From Monomorium pharaonis (Eukaryota; Arthropoda; Insecta; Hymenoptera; Formicidae), in NCBI RefSeq assembly GCF_013373865.1, contig NC_050477.1:3716763-3780762 (forward strand): DNA of 64,000 bases. The letters run 5' to 3'. Below, piece after piece: positions 12,335 through 24,300 of the stretch; the stretch's first letter is position 1; every line of letters starts with the position of its first letter. A model generated the notes under the pieces. It was given only the letters and a program-made list of their open reading frames with translations, was not told the DNA's origin and searched no databases. A program made the translations under genes and the position numbers.

Positions 12335-12473
12335 GGTTTGTTCGCGTCGCCATGCTCCGACATGCTCCTACTCACTCCAACGCATTCTAATAGGTTAGCG
12401 TCATCGGAATCAACGTATTGGAGTGCGTTGGGGTGAATAGGAGCATTGTTGGGGCATGTGACGCGAACAGACC
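12335..12473. mobile_element. 139-bp foldback MITE, copy A
   Basis: Terminal inverted repeats are GGTTTGTTCGCGTC (left) and GACGCGAACAGACC read at the right end, with inner arms CCAACGCATTCTAATAGG and GGAGTGCGTTGG. It is nearly identical to the copy at 12526. Confidence 0.8.
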
Positions 12474-12525
12474 TTATGTGCGCACAAAATATGCACTTGA
12501 ACTATTAGGGCCATCACACACAAAT

Positions 12526-12663
12526 GGTTTGTTCGCGTCGCCATGCTTCGACATGCTCCTATTCACTCCAACGCATTCTAATAGGTTGGCGTCATCGGAA
12601 TCAACGTATTGGAGTGCGTTGGGGTGAATAGGAGCATGGTGGAGCATGTGACGCGAACAGACC
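12526..12663. mobile_element. 138-bp foldback MITE, copy B
   Basis: A near-identical direct repeat of copy A, 52 bases downstream, differing by only a few substitutions. Open frames of 69-75 codons across copies A and B come from the repeat and are not genes. Confidence 0.8.
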
Positions 12664-12673
12664 CAAAATAACA

Positions 12674-12851
12674 GGGGCTCGATTCTTGAATTCATTTGCA
12701 AGAGAAACGTATTCGCAAATTCTGTTCTTACAGAAAAGTTGGAAATTTATTGGCTATCGTATAGCTTTTAACCAATAAACTTGCAACTTTTCTGTTAGAG
12801 CGGGTATTTGCGCATACGTTTTCTTACGAATGAATTCAAGAATCGAGCCCC
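12674..12851. mobile_element. 178-bp foldback MITE with GGGGCTCGATTC ends
   Basis: Left end GGGGCTCGATTCTTGAATTC and right end GAATTCAAGAATCGAGCCCC are exact reverse complements, and pairing continues inward imperfectly (AAAAGTTG / CAACTTTT). It abuts the next element directly. Confidence 0.8.
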
Positions 12852-13196
12852 AGGTTTGTTTTTTATTCCTGCACCGCTGCACCTGGTGCAATAAGTTAGA
12901 ATAAGGGTCGATTGTTCCAATTTCTTGGTAAATTTACCTACCAGGTAAATATATGTTCGTCTTTATTTATTTAAGAAAAGAAATGAAGATAGACACATAT
13001 GCTTATCTGGTAGGTAAGTTTACCAAGAAGTTGGAACAATCGGGCCTAAAACAAATATATTTTTTCTCATTCTAGGCCTGTTCTTTGTCGCTGCACTGCT
13101 GTACTGGTGCAATAAGTTAGAATGGGAAAAAATTAGAATGGGAATATTTCTGTCTTATTGCACCAGTGTGGCAGTGCAGGAATAAAAAACAAACCT
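12852..13196. mobile_element. MITE interrupted by a second MITE
   Basis: Outer inverted repeats: AGGTTTGTTTTTTATTCCTG on the left and CAGGAATAAAAAACAAACCT on the right, followed inward by ACCTGGTGCAATAAG / CTTATTGCACCAGTG. A separate element sits inside at 12905-13046. Confidence 0.75.
12905..13046. mobile_element. Tourist/PIF-Harbinger-like MITE with TAA target duplication
   Basis: Left end GGGTCGATTGTTCCAA, right end TTGGAACAATCGGGCC, with pairing continuing through GGTAAATTTACCTACC. It is flanked on both sides by TAA (12902-12904 and 13047-13049), the 3-bp duplication typical of PIF/Harbinger elements. It is nested inside the element at 12852-13196. Confidence 0.8.
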
Positions 13197-13198
13197 AA

Positions 13199-13343
13199 GG
13201 CTGGTATTCATAGTCGGATCTTATATTTAAGATTATCTTAAGTACTATCTTAAGATGCCATCAGCCAATCAGAGAGTCGTATTAGCATCTTAAGACGTTG
13301 CTCGAGACAATCTTTAAATAAGATTCGACTATGAATACCAGCC
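13199..13343. mobile_element. Tourist/PIF-Harbinger-like MITE with TAA target duplication
   Basis: Ends GGCTGGTATTCATAGTCG and CGACTATGAATACCAGCC. Flanked by TAA at 13196-13198 and 13344-13346. Inner arms pair imperfectly (ATCTTAAG blocks). Confidence 0.8.
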
Positions 13344-13346
13344 TAA

Positions 13347-13477
13347 CATAAGCTGCATAAGCATAGCATAAGATCGTTGAACCAATCAGTTACCAGCATA
13401 AAGTCGCCATATTGATATTCATACGATGCTTATAGGCCTAGGCCTAGAGCTCTTATGCTATGCACATGCAGGTTATG
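13347..13477. mobile_element. Degenerate foldback element upstream of NPRL3
   Basis: Left end CATAAGCTGCATAAGCATAG pairs imperfectly with the right end CTATGCACATGCAGGTTATG. An internal palindrome TAGGCCTAGGCCTA is near 13432-13446. The NPRL3 splice acceptor is 250 bases downstream. Confidence 0.6.
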
Positions 13478-13745
13478 CTTCGTATGTGATGGCTTGTAAT
13501 TTCTTTTCTGTTATATATGCGCGCTGATATTGTTATTGCGCTATTATTGAATATTACATCTATTTGAAAAGAAAGCTACATTTTCGACAATAGCGCAATG
13601 TAATATTGTAATGACATAGAAGAAATAACCTATGTATAGAATAAGATATATTTACTTTATTAACGCTTTGTTATAAATATATTATCTTCTAATCTTGCTT
13701 ATAATCCCTATTTTTTTCTTTAATCTTTAGTGTGAATTGGAAAAT

Positions 13746-13973
13746 ATGGGAATCTATCCATTAAGTATAATTTTAGTAAAAAGTGACAGCAAAGGTGATA
13801 GATTATTATTTCGATATCCACATATGACTAATCATGTAAGGGATTTGAATCACTGTACAAAACGAAAAAACCCTTATTCGTTGATCAACACAGAAGATTT
13901 ATTACAGGTTCTTTTTTATCTAAATCACATGTTTGCAAACATTTTCTAAATATAGTCAAATTGTAAAAATGTG

Positions 13974-14012
<39 letters not shown>

Positions 14013-15750
14013 ATAATACATATATATAATAATTATATTAATAATTTTTTATTTATTTTGATAGTCTTTGCCATTTCCAATGTCAAACGTAAGTAATGGA
14101 AATTTAACTGGTTTAACTGATGAAGTTCTTTCTACTCTATTTGCTGTAAAGCCAGAATTATGTGAACAAAAGTTTGAACTAAAAGTAAATGACGTTCGTT
14201 TTGTTGGACATCCAACTTTAGTTCCATCTCGTGGCTTGAAGGAAATAAATTCTTCGATGCTCTTCAATATAGTTTTTGCACTACAAGCGCAAGCGAGTCA
14301 TTCAATAGTAAGATGTTATTACGATCTAAGCAAAAGGTAATATAATTTGAGTATATGTATAAAATTGGTTATTATTGCAAGTGGAAGTAATATTTTAATG
14401 TACTTAGATTAGGCATAGCATTGAGACACGAAGAAAAAAGATGTAGCTTTCTGACGGACGAGATAAAGATAATGGTATCGACGCACGATGAGATTGCTGG
14501 AAGGTGAATATAACATGAATTTTATCTTTTATTTATTGATAAAATTATTTTGTTGATATTATATTTTTAGGTCCGAAGGTGAAAGCGACTGCGACGAATC
14601 ACCATATGAATTAATCCTTCAAAGAAGCTCATTGGCACGTGGTTTAAAGTCTGTGTTTAGCAATCTCAGCACTTCTGGCATCGTTAATATCATAATTAAC
14701 AAATGGATTCAAGTCCGCTTCTGTCTTCCCCAGAAAATTCATCAAACGCATAAAAAAGGACTATTTATAGATCCCAAAATTATAGACAGGTTCGTTAGGT
14801 TGTACATACATTCTATACGTAATATGTTTTACATAAGTTATATCAGATATATTCTCTAATAAAAAAAATTTAATATAAAGATTAACTAAACATTTTATCT
14901 ACATCTTTACAAGAAAATATAAGAAATGTATATTTTTTGTATCAAACTTTTCAAGTAATTCAGTATTTATTTGTTTATCGTAGTTATTTATATTTATTGA
15001 ATTAGAAAAATTTTTTATCAGTTTTTATTTCGATGAGTATTCTTAATTACGCGTTGATTTGTACAATTTAAAATATATTTGTGACTTTTACAGATGTTTG
15101 AACAGTTTAAGACCTTATCATGGCATACTCTTGTTAACAGAGCCATTGGAATTGTTGGAGTCTTTACAAATAGATTGCTCTCCGGCACTGAAACGATTGA
15201 TTCAAATGTACAATCCATTGAAAAGTTTGCAGACTTTAGCCGCAGACTCTGATCTGACACTCGCGCAGGTGTTTCAACTAACTGGCCATTTAGTTTATTG
15301 GGCAAAGGCTACGATAATATATCCACTTTGTGAAAGCAATGTTTATGTGGTTTCACCCGATGCTGTTTTGACTAGTCCATTACTCGATTCTTTCTCCGAT
15401 CATTTCCCAGGAATTTGTTTACTTCAAGTATAATCATAATTATTTTCACAATGTATTTCATATTAACTTTAATCTTTTGTTTTCTTAAAATGATTGACAC
15501 GTAACGTAAATAGAGGGTAATTATGGAATACTAATAGAAACAAACTTTGCAATTTATATTTGTATAATTGTAGGTAATCAATGATTTCTCTCTACCAACT
15601 TCGATTAGTCAAAAGTTGAATCCTTTAAGTCAGCCGCAACAACAAACGCAATTGGTAAAGATAATCATATGGTTATTAAAAAATCATTTGCTCTTGCAGT
15701 TGCATACGTACGTGCGATATATACCAACGGTGTATGGACGTTCGTCACTA
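13746..15750 (+). CDS. NPRL3: GATOR1 subunit NPRL3, 5' six coding exons (3' end lost in gap)
   Basis: NPRL3 is a subunit of GATOR1 (with NPRL2 and DEPDC5), the GAP complex for Rag GTPases that restrains TORC1 at the lysosome when amino acids are scarce. Coding exons: 13746-13907, 14065-14336, 14408-14503, 14571-14789, 15094-15427 and 15574-15750, in consistent phase, 420 residues. The N-terminus MGIYPLSIILVKSDSKGDRL then LLFRYP is the family's conserved start. Other matching blocks are VGHPTLVPSRG, MLFNIVFALQAQ, LLTEPLELLESL and LTGHLVYWAKATIIYPL. An acceptor (TAATCTTTAG, ending 13730) lies 15 bases before the ATG, so the 5' UTR is split by an intron. The last visible exon ends at a consensus donor GTGAGT, and the C-terminal exon or exons (roughly 130 residues in relatives) are missing. 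Confidence 0.9.
13978..14008. repeat. (AT)n microsatellite in NPRL3 intron
   Basis: An AT run of about 30 bases between the first and second NPRL3 coding exons. Confidence 0.9.
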
Positions 15751-15857
15751 GTGAGTCACGACGTGTAATTTACTAATGAAATATAAATGACTCGTTACTT
15801 GGAATATATTTACATTGATAAAAATGAGAAGAAATAAGAAATTAATTTCGCAATCTA

Positions 15858-16357
15858 NNNNNNNNNNNNNNNNNNNNNNNNNNNNNNNNNNNNNNNNNNN
15901 NNNNNNNNNNNNNNNNNNNNNNNNNNNNNNNNNNNNNNNNNNNNNNNNNNNNNNNNNNNNNNNNNNNNNNNNNNNNNNNNNNNNNNNNNNNNNNNNNNNN
16001 NNNNNNNNNNNNNNNNNNNNNNNNNNNNNNNNNNNNNNNNNNNNNNNNNNNNNNNNNNNNNNNNNNNNNNNNNNNNNNNNNNNNNNNNNNNNNNNNNNNN
16101 NNNNNNNNNNNNNNNNNNNNNNNNNNNNNNNNNNNNNNNNNNNNNNNNNNNNNNNNNNNNNNNNNNNNNNNNNNNNNNNNNNNNNNNNNNNNNNNNNNNN
16201 NNNNNNNNNNNNNNNNNNNNNNNNNNNNNNNNNNNNNNNNNNNNNNNNNNNNNNNNNNNNNNNNNNNNNNNNNNNNNNNNNNNNNNNNNNNNNNNNNNNN
16301 NNNNNNNNNNNNNNNNNNNNNNNNNNNNNNNNNNNNNNNNNNNNNNNNNNNNNNNNN
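15858..16357. other. Assembly gap, exactly 500 N
   Basis: Exactly 500 N, a conventional placeholder for a join of unknown length. NPRL3 (+) enters from the left without its end and Ddr (-) enters from the right without its kinase half, so the true interval should be much larger than 500 bases unless the join is wrong. Confidence 0.98.
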
Positions 16358-16458
16358 TTTTCGATAAAAGGTTTGAAAAAAAAAAAAACAACATATAGCT
16401 CGTATTTTTACAAAATATCAATAAGCATAATATCTCGCAATGCAATTAATTGTCTTAC

Positions 16459-19400
16459 CAGAATCGAAGGTTACTTCGCTGACCATGATCCATCGATCGG
16501 AGAAATGGAGTCTCAGCTTAACGAATTTCCCAACTCGATGATGAAGCTTGATCGTGATGTTCCGGGAAGTCTCGAAGATCTTGTCCTCCATGTACGTGTA
16601 GGTAATGGGTTCCCCCGTGTAGTATTTCCCGCCAATACTAAACAGTATGTCAACTTGTGAGAACACCTGTAAACACGAGAACACATGAAAATACTAAGGG
16701 TATATTCCCAACGTAAATTAGTAGATAAATACACCGAAAGAAAAAGATTACAGTAATCATAATTTATAGTCATTTTTGTGTTGGATTCAACACAAAAATA
16801 TTTTTATATAATAATAGTAAGTTAATGATTTGACCGATAAATGTTTTAAACACGAAGATAAAGTTAAAATTGCTTGTTTCGGTCTGTAATGGGTCTTGAT
16901 GCTGAATATAATTTTTCTATTAATTTAATATTCTTAGCTTATAAATTATTTACATTTTTTCGCGAAAGGGGGAATCTTAAAAGTGCTTTTGAGCATCGAT
17001 ATCTAGCTGGTAACTATGTTTCAAGACTGACAATATTGTCAGCACGCAGTTAATATAAACTGTAAGAATATTAAGAAGAAATAGAAAAATTATATTCAAT
17101 ACCAAGATCTGCTGCAGTTCGAAATAGACAATCTTTTATAATTATTCAGCAATATAAATTATAGTTTATTTAAATTATTTTAAAGTTTTCATAATTATAA
17201 TATTGGTCTGTGCAACTTGTGATATGATTACTATAATCAAAATGGAGATTTTAATATAGTAAATTGTACTGTAAAACAATTCTACAAGCATACGGTTATT
17301 ATTGCCAATATTGTAGTAATAATTATTGTAAAAATGATATTCCTGACAATAATTATTTTACTATGCAATTGTAGCCACAAACATCACACATATTTTTCTC
17401 ATTCTAGAACAATGAACAAGTAAATACGAATTGCGTAAAACTAATGTGTATTGCTGTAGCTTGTCGAAGGAACTATTTATTAATAAATTATGACTTTCTG
17501 GAACATGGTAACGGTACAGATTGCGCAGTGAATAAGCACTCCAGTGAAATTTATCGTGCGTATTACGCGCATGAGTGTCTCGTTGGCATGAAAGAGGAAA
17601 CACAGTACATATTTCGCAACGGCAAAATTCCTATTCCGCCTCTCCGAGCTACTTTTTCACTCCTCCTGAACAACCGCATCGCATGCCCGTAAATTTTTGA
17701 CCGCGGATAGCATTTTTCAAGGCTGACTACTTTCGTGGCCGTAAATTCACGGACGACGACCTGACAGGAAAGGAATTTCGTCGTCACGGAATGCCGGGCC
17801 CTTACTTGCTTGCCCTTACCCCTCAGCGAAATTGGGGTCGAAAATGGAGATCGCGCGCGGCCGAAATCGATTCCAATATTGATCGTCGAATTTGTTTGAT
17901 TAACTGCGGCCGGTCTCGTCGCAGAGTGGGGAAAAAAAAAATGATTTCTGCTACGGTTAAGCGGGTAGCGCGGGCTGATATGAAATAAAACGGATTACGC
18001 TAGTGGATATTAGGTAAAATGGATGCCGTGCGCGCCGCGCGACGTTGATGGATAGAGCCGACTCGAAAACCTCACCGCTCGAAGAAGATTTACCGACAAA
18101 GTAGAGTGCGGATCGTTCTCGCGTGGTCGAAAGTATCACGAAAAGCCGTTATACTTTTGAGAACGTTATAAAAGTTTAATGTATCCCTAAAGTTCGATGG
18201 AGTATATGATCTGACCATAAATCAACTATTATCCGAGGTATTATCCGCGGTCGCGCGGGCTTTTTTGTTAGGTCGAAGTGTATCGAGATTGCATCTCTAC
18301 AATATACTCTCCTACTAGGCTTGACTTTGCGATACGTTCTTGCGTGCTTTCTTCCTTTCTTTCTGGTTTTTTTTTTCCAAAATAAAAGTCCACGTAAAAA
18401 TATCATTTTTCGCGTCAACGCGCGAGGCGCAATCCGTTGGCGGATATGGAGCCGCGCGCGCCGATCCGTTTCTCCTCGCGGAGAATCAAAAGCGCGTATA
18501 CGGGATCGGATTGCATAACGTAAATGCCGGATGTCGACGAAAGCGCAGCGTGATTGTCTAAACGGTATATCGTGTGCGAACGCGTCGAGGCGTGCAAAGT
18601 GCCTGTTGAATATTCGTAAGTCACAGTCCATTTGAAATTCCGAATATCCGGCAACGACGGCGACGGCGACGACGCGACGGATAATCTGGAATTCCCGTAA
18701 GTTTCGATTAACGTTGAATAATTCCCCGCTTAGAGGTTCTTAAATGGACGTTGGGCACCGCGCTTACTGCTGCAAGCACGCCCGCGGATGCCTTTCCTCC
18801 CGTCTCCGTGGCTTACGCGGTCCACGACGGACTCAGCGAACCCGAATAATTCGCCGAGGAATTTTATGTGTGTGTGTGTGTGTGTGTGCGGCCAGAATTG
18901 GAATGATATATCATATCGCGTAAAGTTGATTGTCAAGGAATATATTGCGAAGCCACATGTGTAGCAGCTTGTAAGCCTCGGCAGCCTTATAAAAGTCACC
19001 GAGTTACCCGAGGTCGAGCGATAAAACAAGTTTCCCCGGTACCTTGATTTAGGTGAGTGTATTTAATAATAAGAGAATACGGATTTTTCTATAAAAATCT
19101 TTATGTAAAAAAAATTTAATATTCGCCAGGAGAAACGTTTACTCGACAACGTGTAGTATATTTTTACTACTGTACTTACTGCGCAATATAAGATTCAGAA
19201 AAAGAAAACTCTTAACACTGGACAATCGTATCAATTTAATTGGAAAGCAATGAGATCTCGGTGATACGATCTTTTATATCCGGTGTCACGTCCGCGAGCT
19301 ACCTAGCAATAAAACTCAAGAATGCTTTTAGCTTCGCGCAGACACGCGAGATAATAAAGCGTCACCAAGTCCCTCCAACAATGTCTGTATCTCTTCTGTA

Positions 19401-21265
19401 TTTTACACGTTCGATAATATAGCCGTACTACTGGTGAACCCAGAATACATTTCCAATGATGCGGCAGACAGGAGGAGTCGGCCTATCAGATTCGGTTATC
19501 CTAATCCGCGTCATGTAAATCCAATTTCCAGAGGTTTATCTCGCGGCAGTGGCAGCCGGGAGCGATATACCGTGCGGCGGGAAGACGCGAGATGGTAACA
19601 GCAGGTAGTATCGACATGTCGATGCACCTTGCGCGAGGTGGGCGCGTAGGTGGTGCATGGAGATAGGTCGCCATAAAACTCGTTTGAGCTTTCCCCGCTA
19701 CGTTACCGTCGAAAGTCCCCGGAAAGGAGAGGAGACGTATACTTCTATAGCGCATAGCAAGCATGCGTAAACGTGCATGGGCACGCGGAATCAAATGTAG
19801 TCTGATACACATAAAATACATGAAACAAGGAGACACGCATTTCTTAGAGCACGTTAAAAATGCTGTGGATGTGAGTATGAAAAAGGTATCATGAGTGAGC
19901 GTTAATTAATTAAAAAATTTAAGTATTTAATTATTCAGTATTTAGATGCGCATCTGCACACGAAAAAGAACGATTTTGTTAAAGCGTTTAGAAGTTTCGT
20001 TAGATACAAATCTGAAAAAAATTTTGTTGGACCGGCAAAATAATTATGTAAGACGCTCTGGGAAAAATATTTTCTCCAAAATACGGTTCGTAATCTTACT
20101 GTGGGGAAAATCTTTACCGTTTTTTGTAGTTAAACAACTTAACATCTTAGTTTCTTAAGTAAAAATTATCTTTGCGTAACTGAATATCGACGGAACCAAT
20201 TGAGAAACTTGACTAGTATAACTTGAAAATCTTTGAAAGAGGTAGAATAGCTAACTACAATTTTTAGTTAAAACGGGGTTAATTTGAGAAAATAAACGTA
20301 AAATTAGGGTTATGAATAATCGAAACAATTTGATTACTTAATTGTATATGGGTACCAAAGTGGGTTATAACCATATTTTGGGAAAATTATTTTTCCCAGA
20401 GCGCTCATAATAAATGCTGTAAAAAATTTCGATATTCTAACAATCAACTGCCTGAGCGTCCTACGTAATTATTTTGAAATTTCAGGCAAAATTATTTTCA
20501 AATGTGTATCTAGTGAAATTTTGAGATATTCCAGCAAAATCTTTTTGTGTAAAGATCCAAAAAGTATACTGATCTTCGTTTTCTAGCAAAATTCTCCAGC
20601 GATAGTTTAATTTCATTGCGTTATGAAGTATTTAATATATGATACAATGAAGGACACAATAAGTCAATATCGTTCAGATCTCCCTATTTATTAATATATC
20701 ATGGTCCAACAAAATTATTTCAGATCTACATTTAACTAAATTTTTGGATATTTTAACAAAACTATTCTTTCCGCGTAGCTAAATAAACAACATTTTCTAA
20801 CTTAATATGTAATTAAAGTGTTTAAAGTAAAAGCTTAAAGCGCTTAACTGGAATTAAGATAGATACCATAGTTAGAAGATGCATCCGTGCGCGCCCGAAT
20901 AAATATAATGTATATATTAATGGAGCGTCATATATCGGATTAGCATAGATGCAGCTCTTGAAAAAACAAAGAAGCAGACTATATTAAAGAGAGTTTTGGA
21001 ATAATTATGACGGCGCGTATACATTCCATTTCGTTCCATTAGCCGACTATGGAGTTTTATGCATTACGCTGAATAGGTAACGCGCTTTCGTTCGGCCAAA
21101 TACGTACCGGAGGGAACGTCCGTCAGCAAAATTGAAACGGATTCGAAAGAGGAAAGAGCATCTCTAAATAAAATCGGCACGCCGAACGCGCGGAAGACCG
21201 TTACATCGACTCTGGGCGTGCAATCACGCGAATTTATGCACTTTGACGAGGCGGCACTCTCACGC

Positions 21266-21301
<36 letters not shown>

Positions 21302-21307
21302 AAGAAG

Positions 21308-21341
<34 letters not shown>

Positions 21342-24300
21342 AGGGAAAGAAGGAGAATATTTCCCTACTGCAAGTCGGAATATCAGACAACGAGGGAATC
21401 TGCGCGATGAGCGCGCCGCTTCTCTTATTCTCTCTAGCGGAACGAGTAACGCGACCAAATTCATTTTTCGCAAATAAGCAGATTCGTCTCCCCTTTACGC
21501 TTATTACATTACGACGCGCGCGGGGCGCACTCCAGAAAATTACCTGACTCCAGAACGATCCGCGCGCGCCCTATTCCAAGCGGATTTTCAGTCTCCACCG
21601 TCTGCAAAGTCTGTCTTGATGGCTAGCCTGTACCGCGGTTCATTATCGCTCCTCGTGGCGGACATGTTTCATCGGATTGCTCCGCCGAAGGAGGAAAATG
21701 TTATTTGAGTATCAAGGATGCGCCAGCCAGACTCGCAGCGAGCGAGGGTGGAGAAACCCGAGAGTGGCCGACGCATTGTGAGGCGCTCAAGTTTATAAGC
21801 TCGTCGTATACGCGTCGCCGTCGTCGTCGCCGGTTATATAAAACCCTTAACCAACGTGTAAGGGAGAAATTCGGAGGATGATGATCGGGTGTTAGGTGCC
21901 GCTACGCCGAGGCACCCCCGACCACGAAAAGGGGGTTGCAACGTGGCCGTTTTGGAGGACCGCTGACCGCTGCATCAAAGACCGGGCGCATTTATGGCGC
22001 GCCGCCAGTGCGCGGTGGCCGCGCCACGGCGTAGCAGTTTGCGTGCCCTTGCAATAGTGAGCGTATAATGTGGGTGTATATATATATATATAAAAGGGAC
22101 TTTGTAATTATTGGGTTTAATCGAAGGTTCCGTCGATTTTTCAGCGCGCACCCCGATTATCCGAATTGGTTATCGAAAAGCCATTAGTACGCTCGCGACG
22201 AGGCGGGCCGTGTTTTTATCTCGCTCCTTCACCCCTCGTTCCCCTCCCTTCCCCTCATCCCGAAGAAGAATCCGCTCATAAATTCGGTAATAATTCTTCG
22301 ATGTATCAATGCGCGTGCTTTCAGCATTCCCGCAAACGAGAGAGATCGAGAGCTCTCTCCCGAATGAAATTCGCCGCTTATTCGCGAGCGCGCGCGTCAT
22401 CTTACACCTCGCGCATCTCCACGCGCGGAAAGTCCCCATTGGTATTTCGCCCTTTCGATATTCCAATGTAATGCGTATTTTTTTTTTTTTACTCTTCTGC
22501 TGTTGTTTTATATCGATACCGCGAATACTTATTGGGTTTTACGGCGCATTCGCGATACGGCCAGTGCGAATTTATGTTTTTCGAGATTGTAACGCGCCGA
22601 TTCCGATTCATCGGTTACACCGCGGTACAGTTTGCCGCACGTAGTTCGGATTATAAAGTATATAAATCCATTTATGGTCCTGTATCTCGCGCACATTTTT
22701 ATGTTATTCGTGCCATGCGCGAGGCCGCGCGCGCGATAAGGACGAACGCCGCTCGCGGTGCGGTGGCGGCGGCGGCGGCGCTCGCTCGCGGCGAATTTCA
22801 ACGCGCGGCTACATTCTAATTTACGTTTAACAGGCTATTAAAGTTTATATACATTCGGCGGGAATCTGGGGTGAAGTTGAATCGTAATACGAGTACTACC
22901 GCGGGGGCGTGTTTGGGAGGGTGATCATTGAACCCAGCATCAAAGAGCTACCGCCGGGGCGTTTATTCCGGATTGCTCGCCGCGCGGCTGTATTTGCGCT
23001 TTGTACAAGATATTCACCGTATGCGAATCAGTTTGCGAACGCGTGCGCACGCATGGCTACACGCCCCCGCGGATTTTTGACGGACGCCGAAATTTTTTTT
23101 TTCCATTTTTTCGCAGCAATTGTTTCGTCAACGCCGCGCCCACCGTCGCTGCTGCACAGCCGGATCTGTGTACGGCTCTTCTGGAACAAAAAAAAAAAAC
23201 AAAAAAAAAACAACAACAACACCGGTGCGCGGTGTCAGTGGCGCAAAACTAACGGGAGAGTACAGGTCCCTATTTGAAGGACCTGCGCTTAACGACGTAC
23301 TCGAAACTCTGCAGATCCAAGTTCGTTATCGTTTAGATTGCTGGATCAAAGAGCGCTTTCATTTACAATTTTTCATCCACAGAAGCGACGAACGCTACGT
23401 TCTTTCGACGTAATATTCACTTTTATCCGCTATGCAACATCGGCTGTTCCATTTTTCTGCTCCAGTTTTTTTTTAGTCTAACGGTTAGGAAATTATTTGC
23501 GTGTGTAGGTGGCATATTGGCGATTTTTCACATTAATCAATCCGGAGGAAACTATTTTAAAGTAGAGAGGGTAGAGGGTTGATCTCGCCCTTCTGAAAAT
23601 TAACGATATAAATTTATTGTTTAAAATAAATAACAGTATTTTTATATGAAATATGCTAATATTAAGTATCTCTGTTGCATAAATTAATAATAGCTGATTT
23701 TTTTTTTTTTTTTGCGTAACGCGCGGTATTATGGCATAATCTCTTCTCTCCCCTGCAATTTCAACGCGAAAGAATTATTCGGGGCAATTTTACTCGGATC
23801 AAAATTCGGTGCTTCCGTTTCTGACAACGTTCAATAATCTCCCATGCATATTTCACCGCACGCGCCGTCGAGCCTCTAAACGAACTGTAGCATATGACAG
23901 AATACGCGCGCGTGTTTAAAGCGGATTTGTCTCGGGTATGATGAAACATGCAATATGTGCGGTACGGACTGTATCGTATGGAGATCTCGAGTTTTCAGAT
24001 TTTCGGTGCAACATCATTGGCTGATGGTTGTAACACGTGATTGTCTTCGTTAGGTATTGCCTACCTCTCTCTCTCTCTCTCTCTCTCATTTTTTTTCAGA
24101 CTTGTAATATTATATCGCCTAATGAGGGGTATTATTTCCATTCTCGGATCTTGCATTGTTGCGTCTTATCTTCTAATATGATCGAGGTATCGCGAATCGT
24201 AATGAGAGAAAAATGCATTGCGGTACTTTGATATAGCAAAATACACACTCAGGTACAGACGTGCATGTATGTAAAATCGCCGCGGGTCGACTATCATAAT

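Noticed and set aside
12418..12701. 69-75 codon frames on both strands
   Set aside because: They lie inside MITE copies A and B and reflect the inverted repeat.
15815..16660. Frames running across the N block
   Set aside because: The N bases carry no information. The right part overlaps a Ddr exon on the opposite strand.
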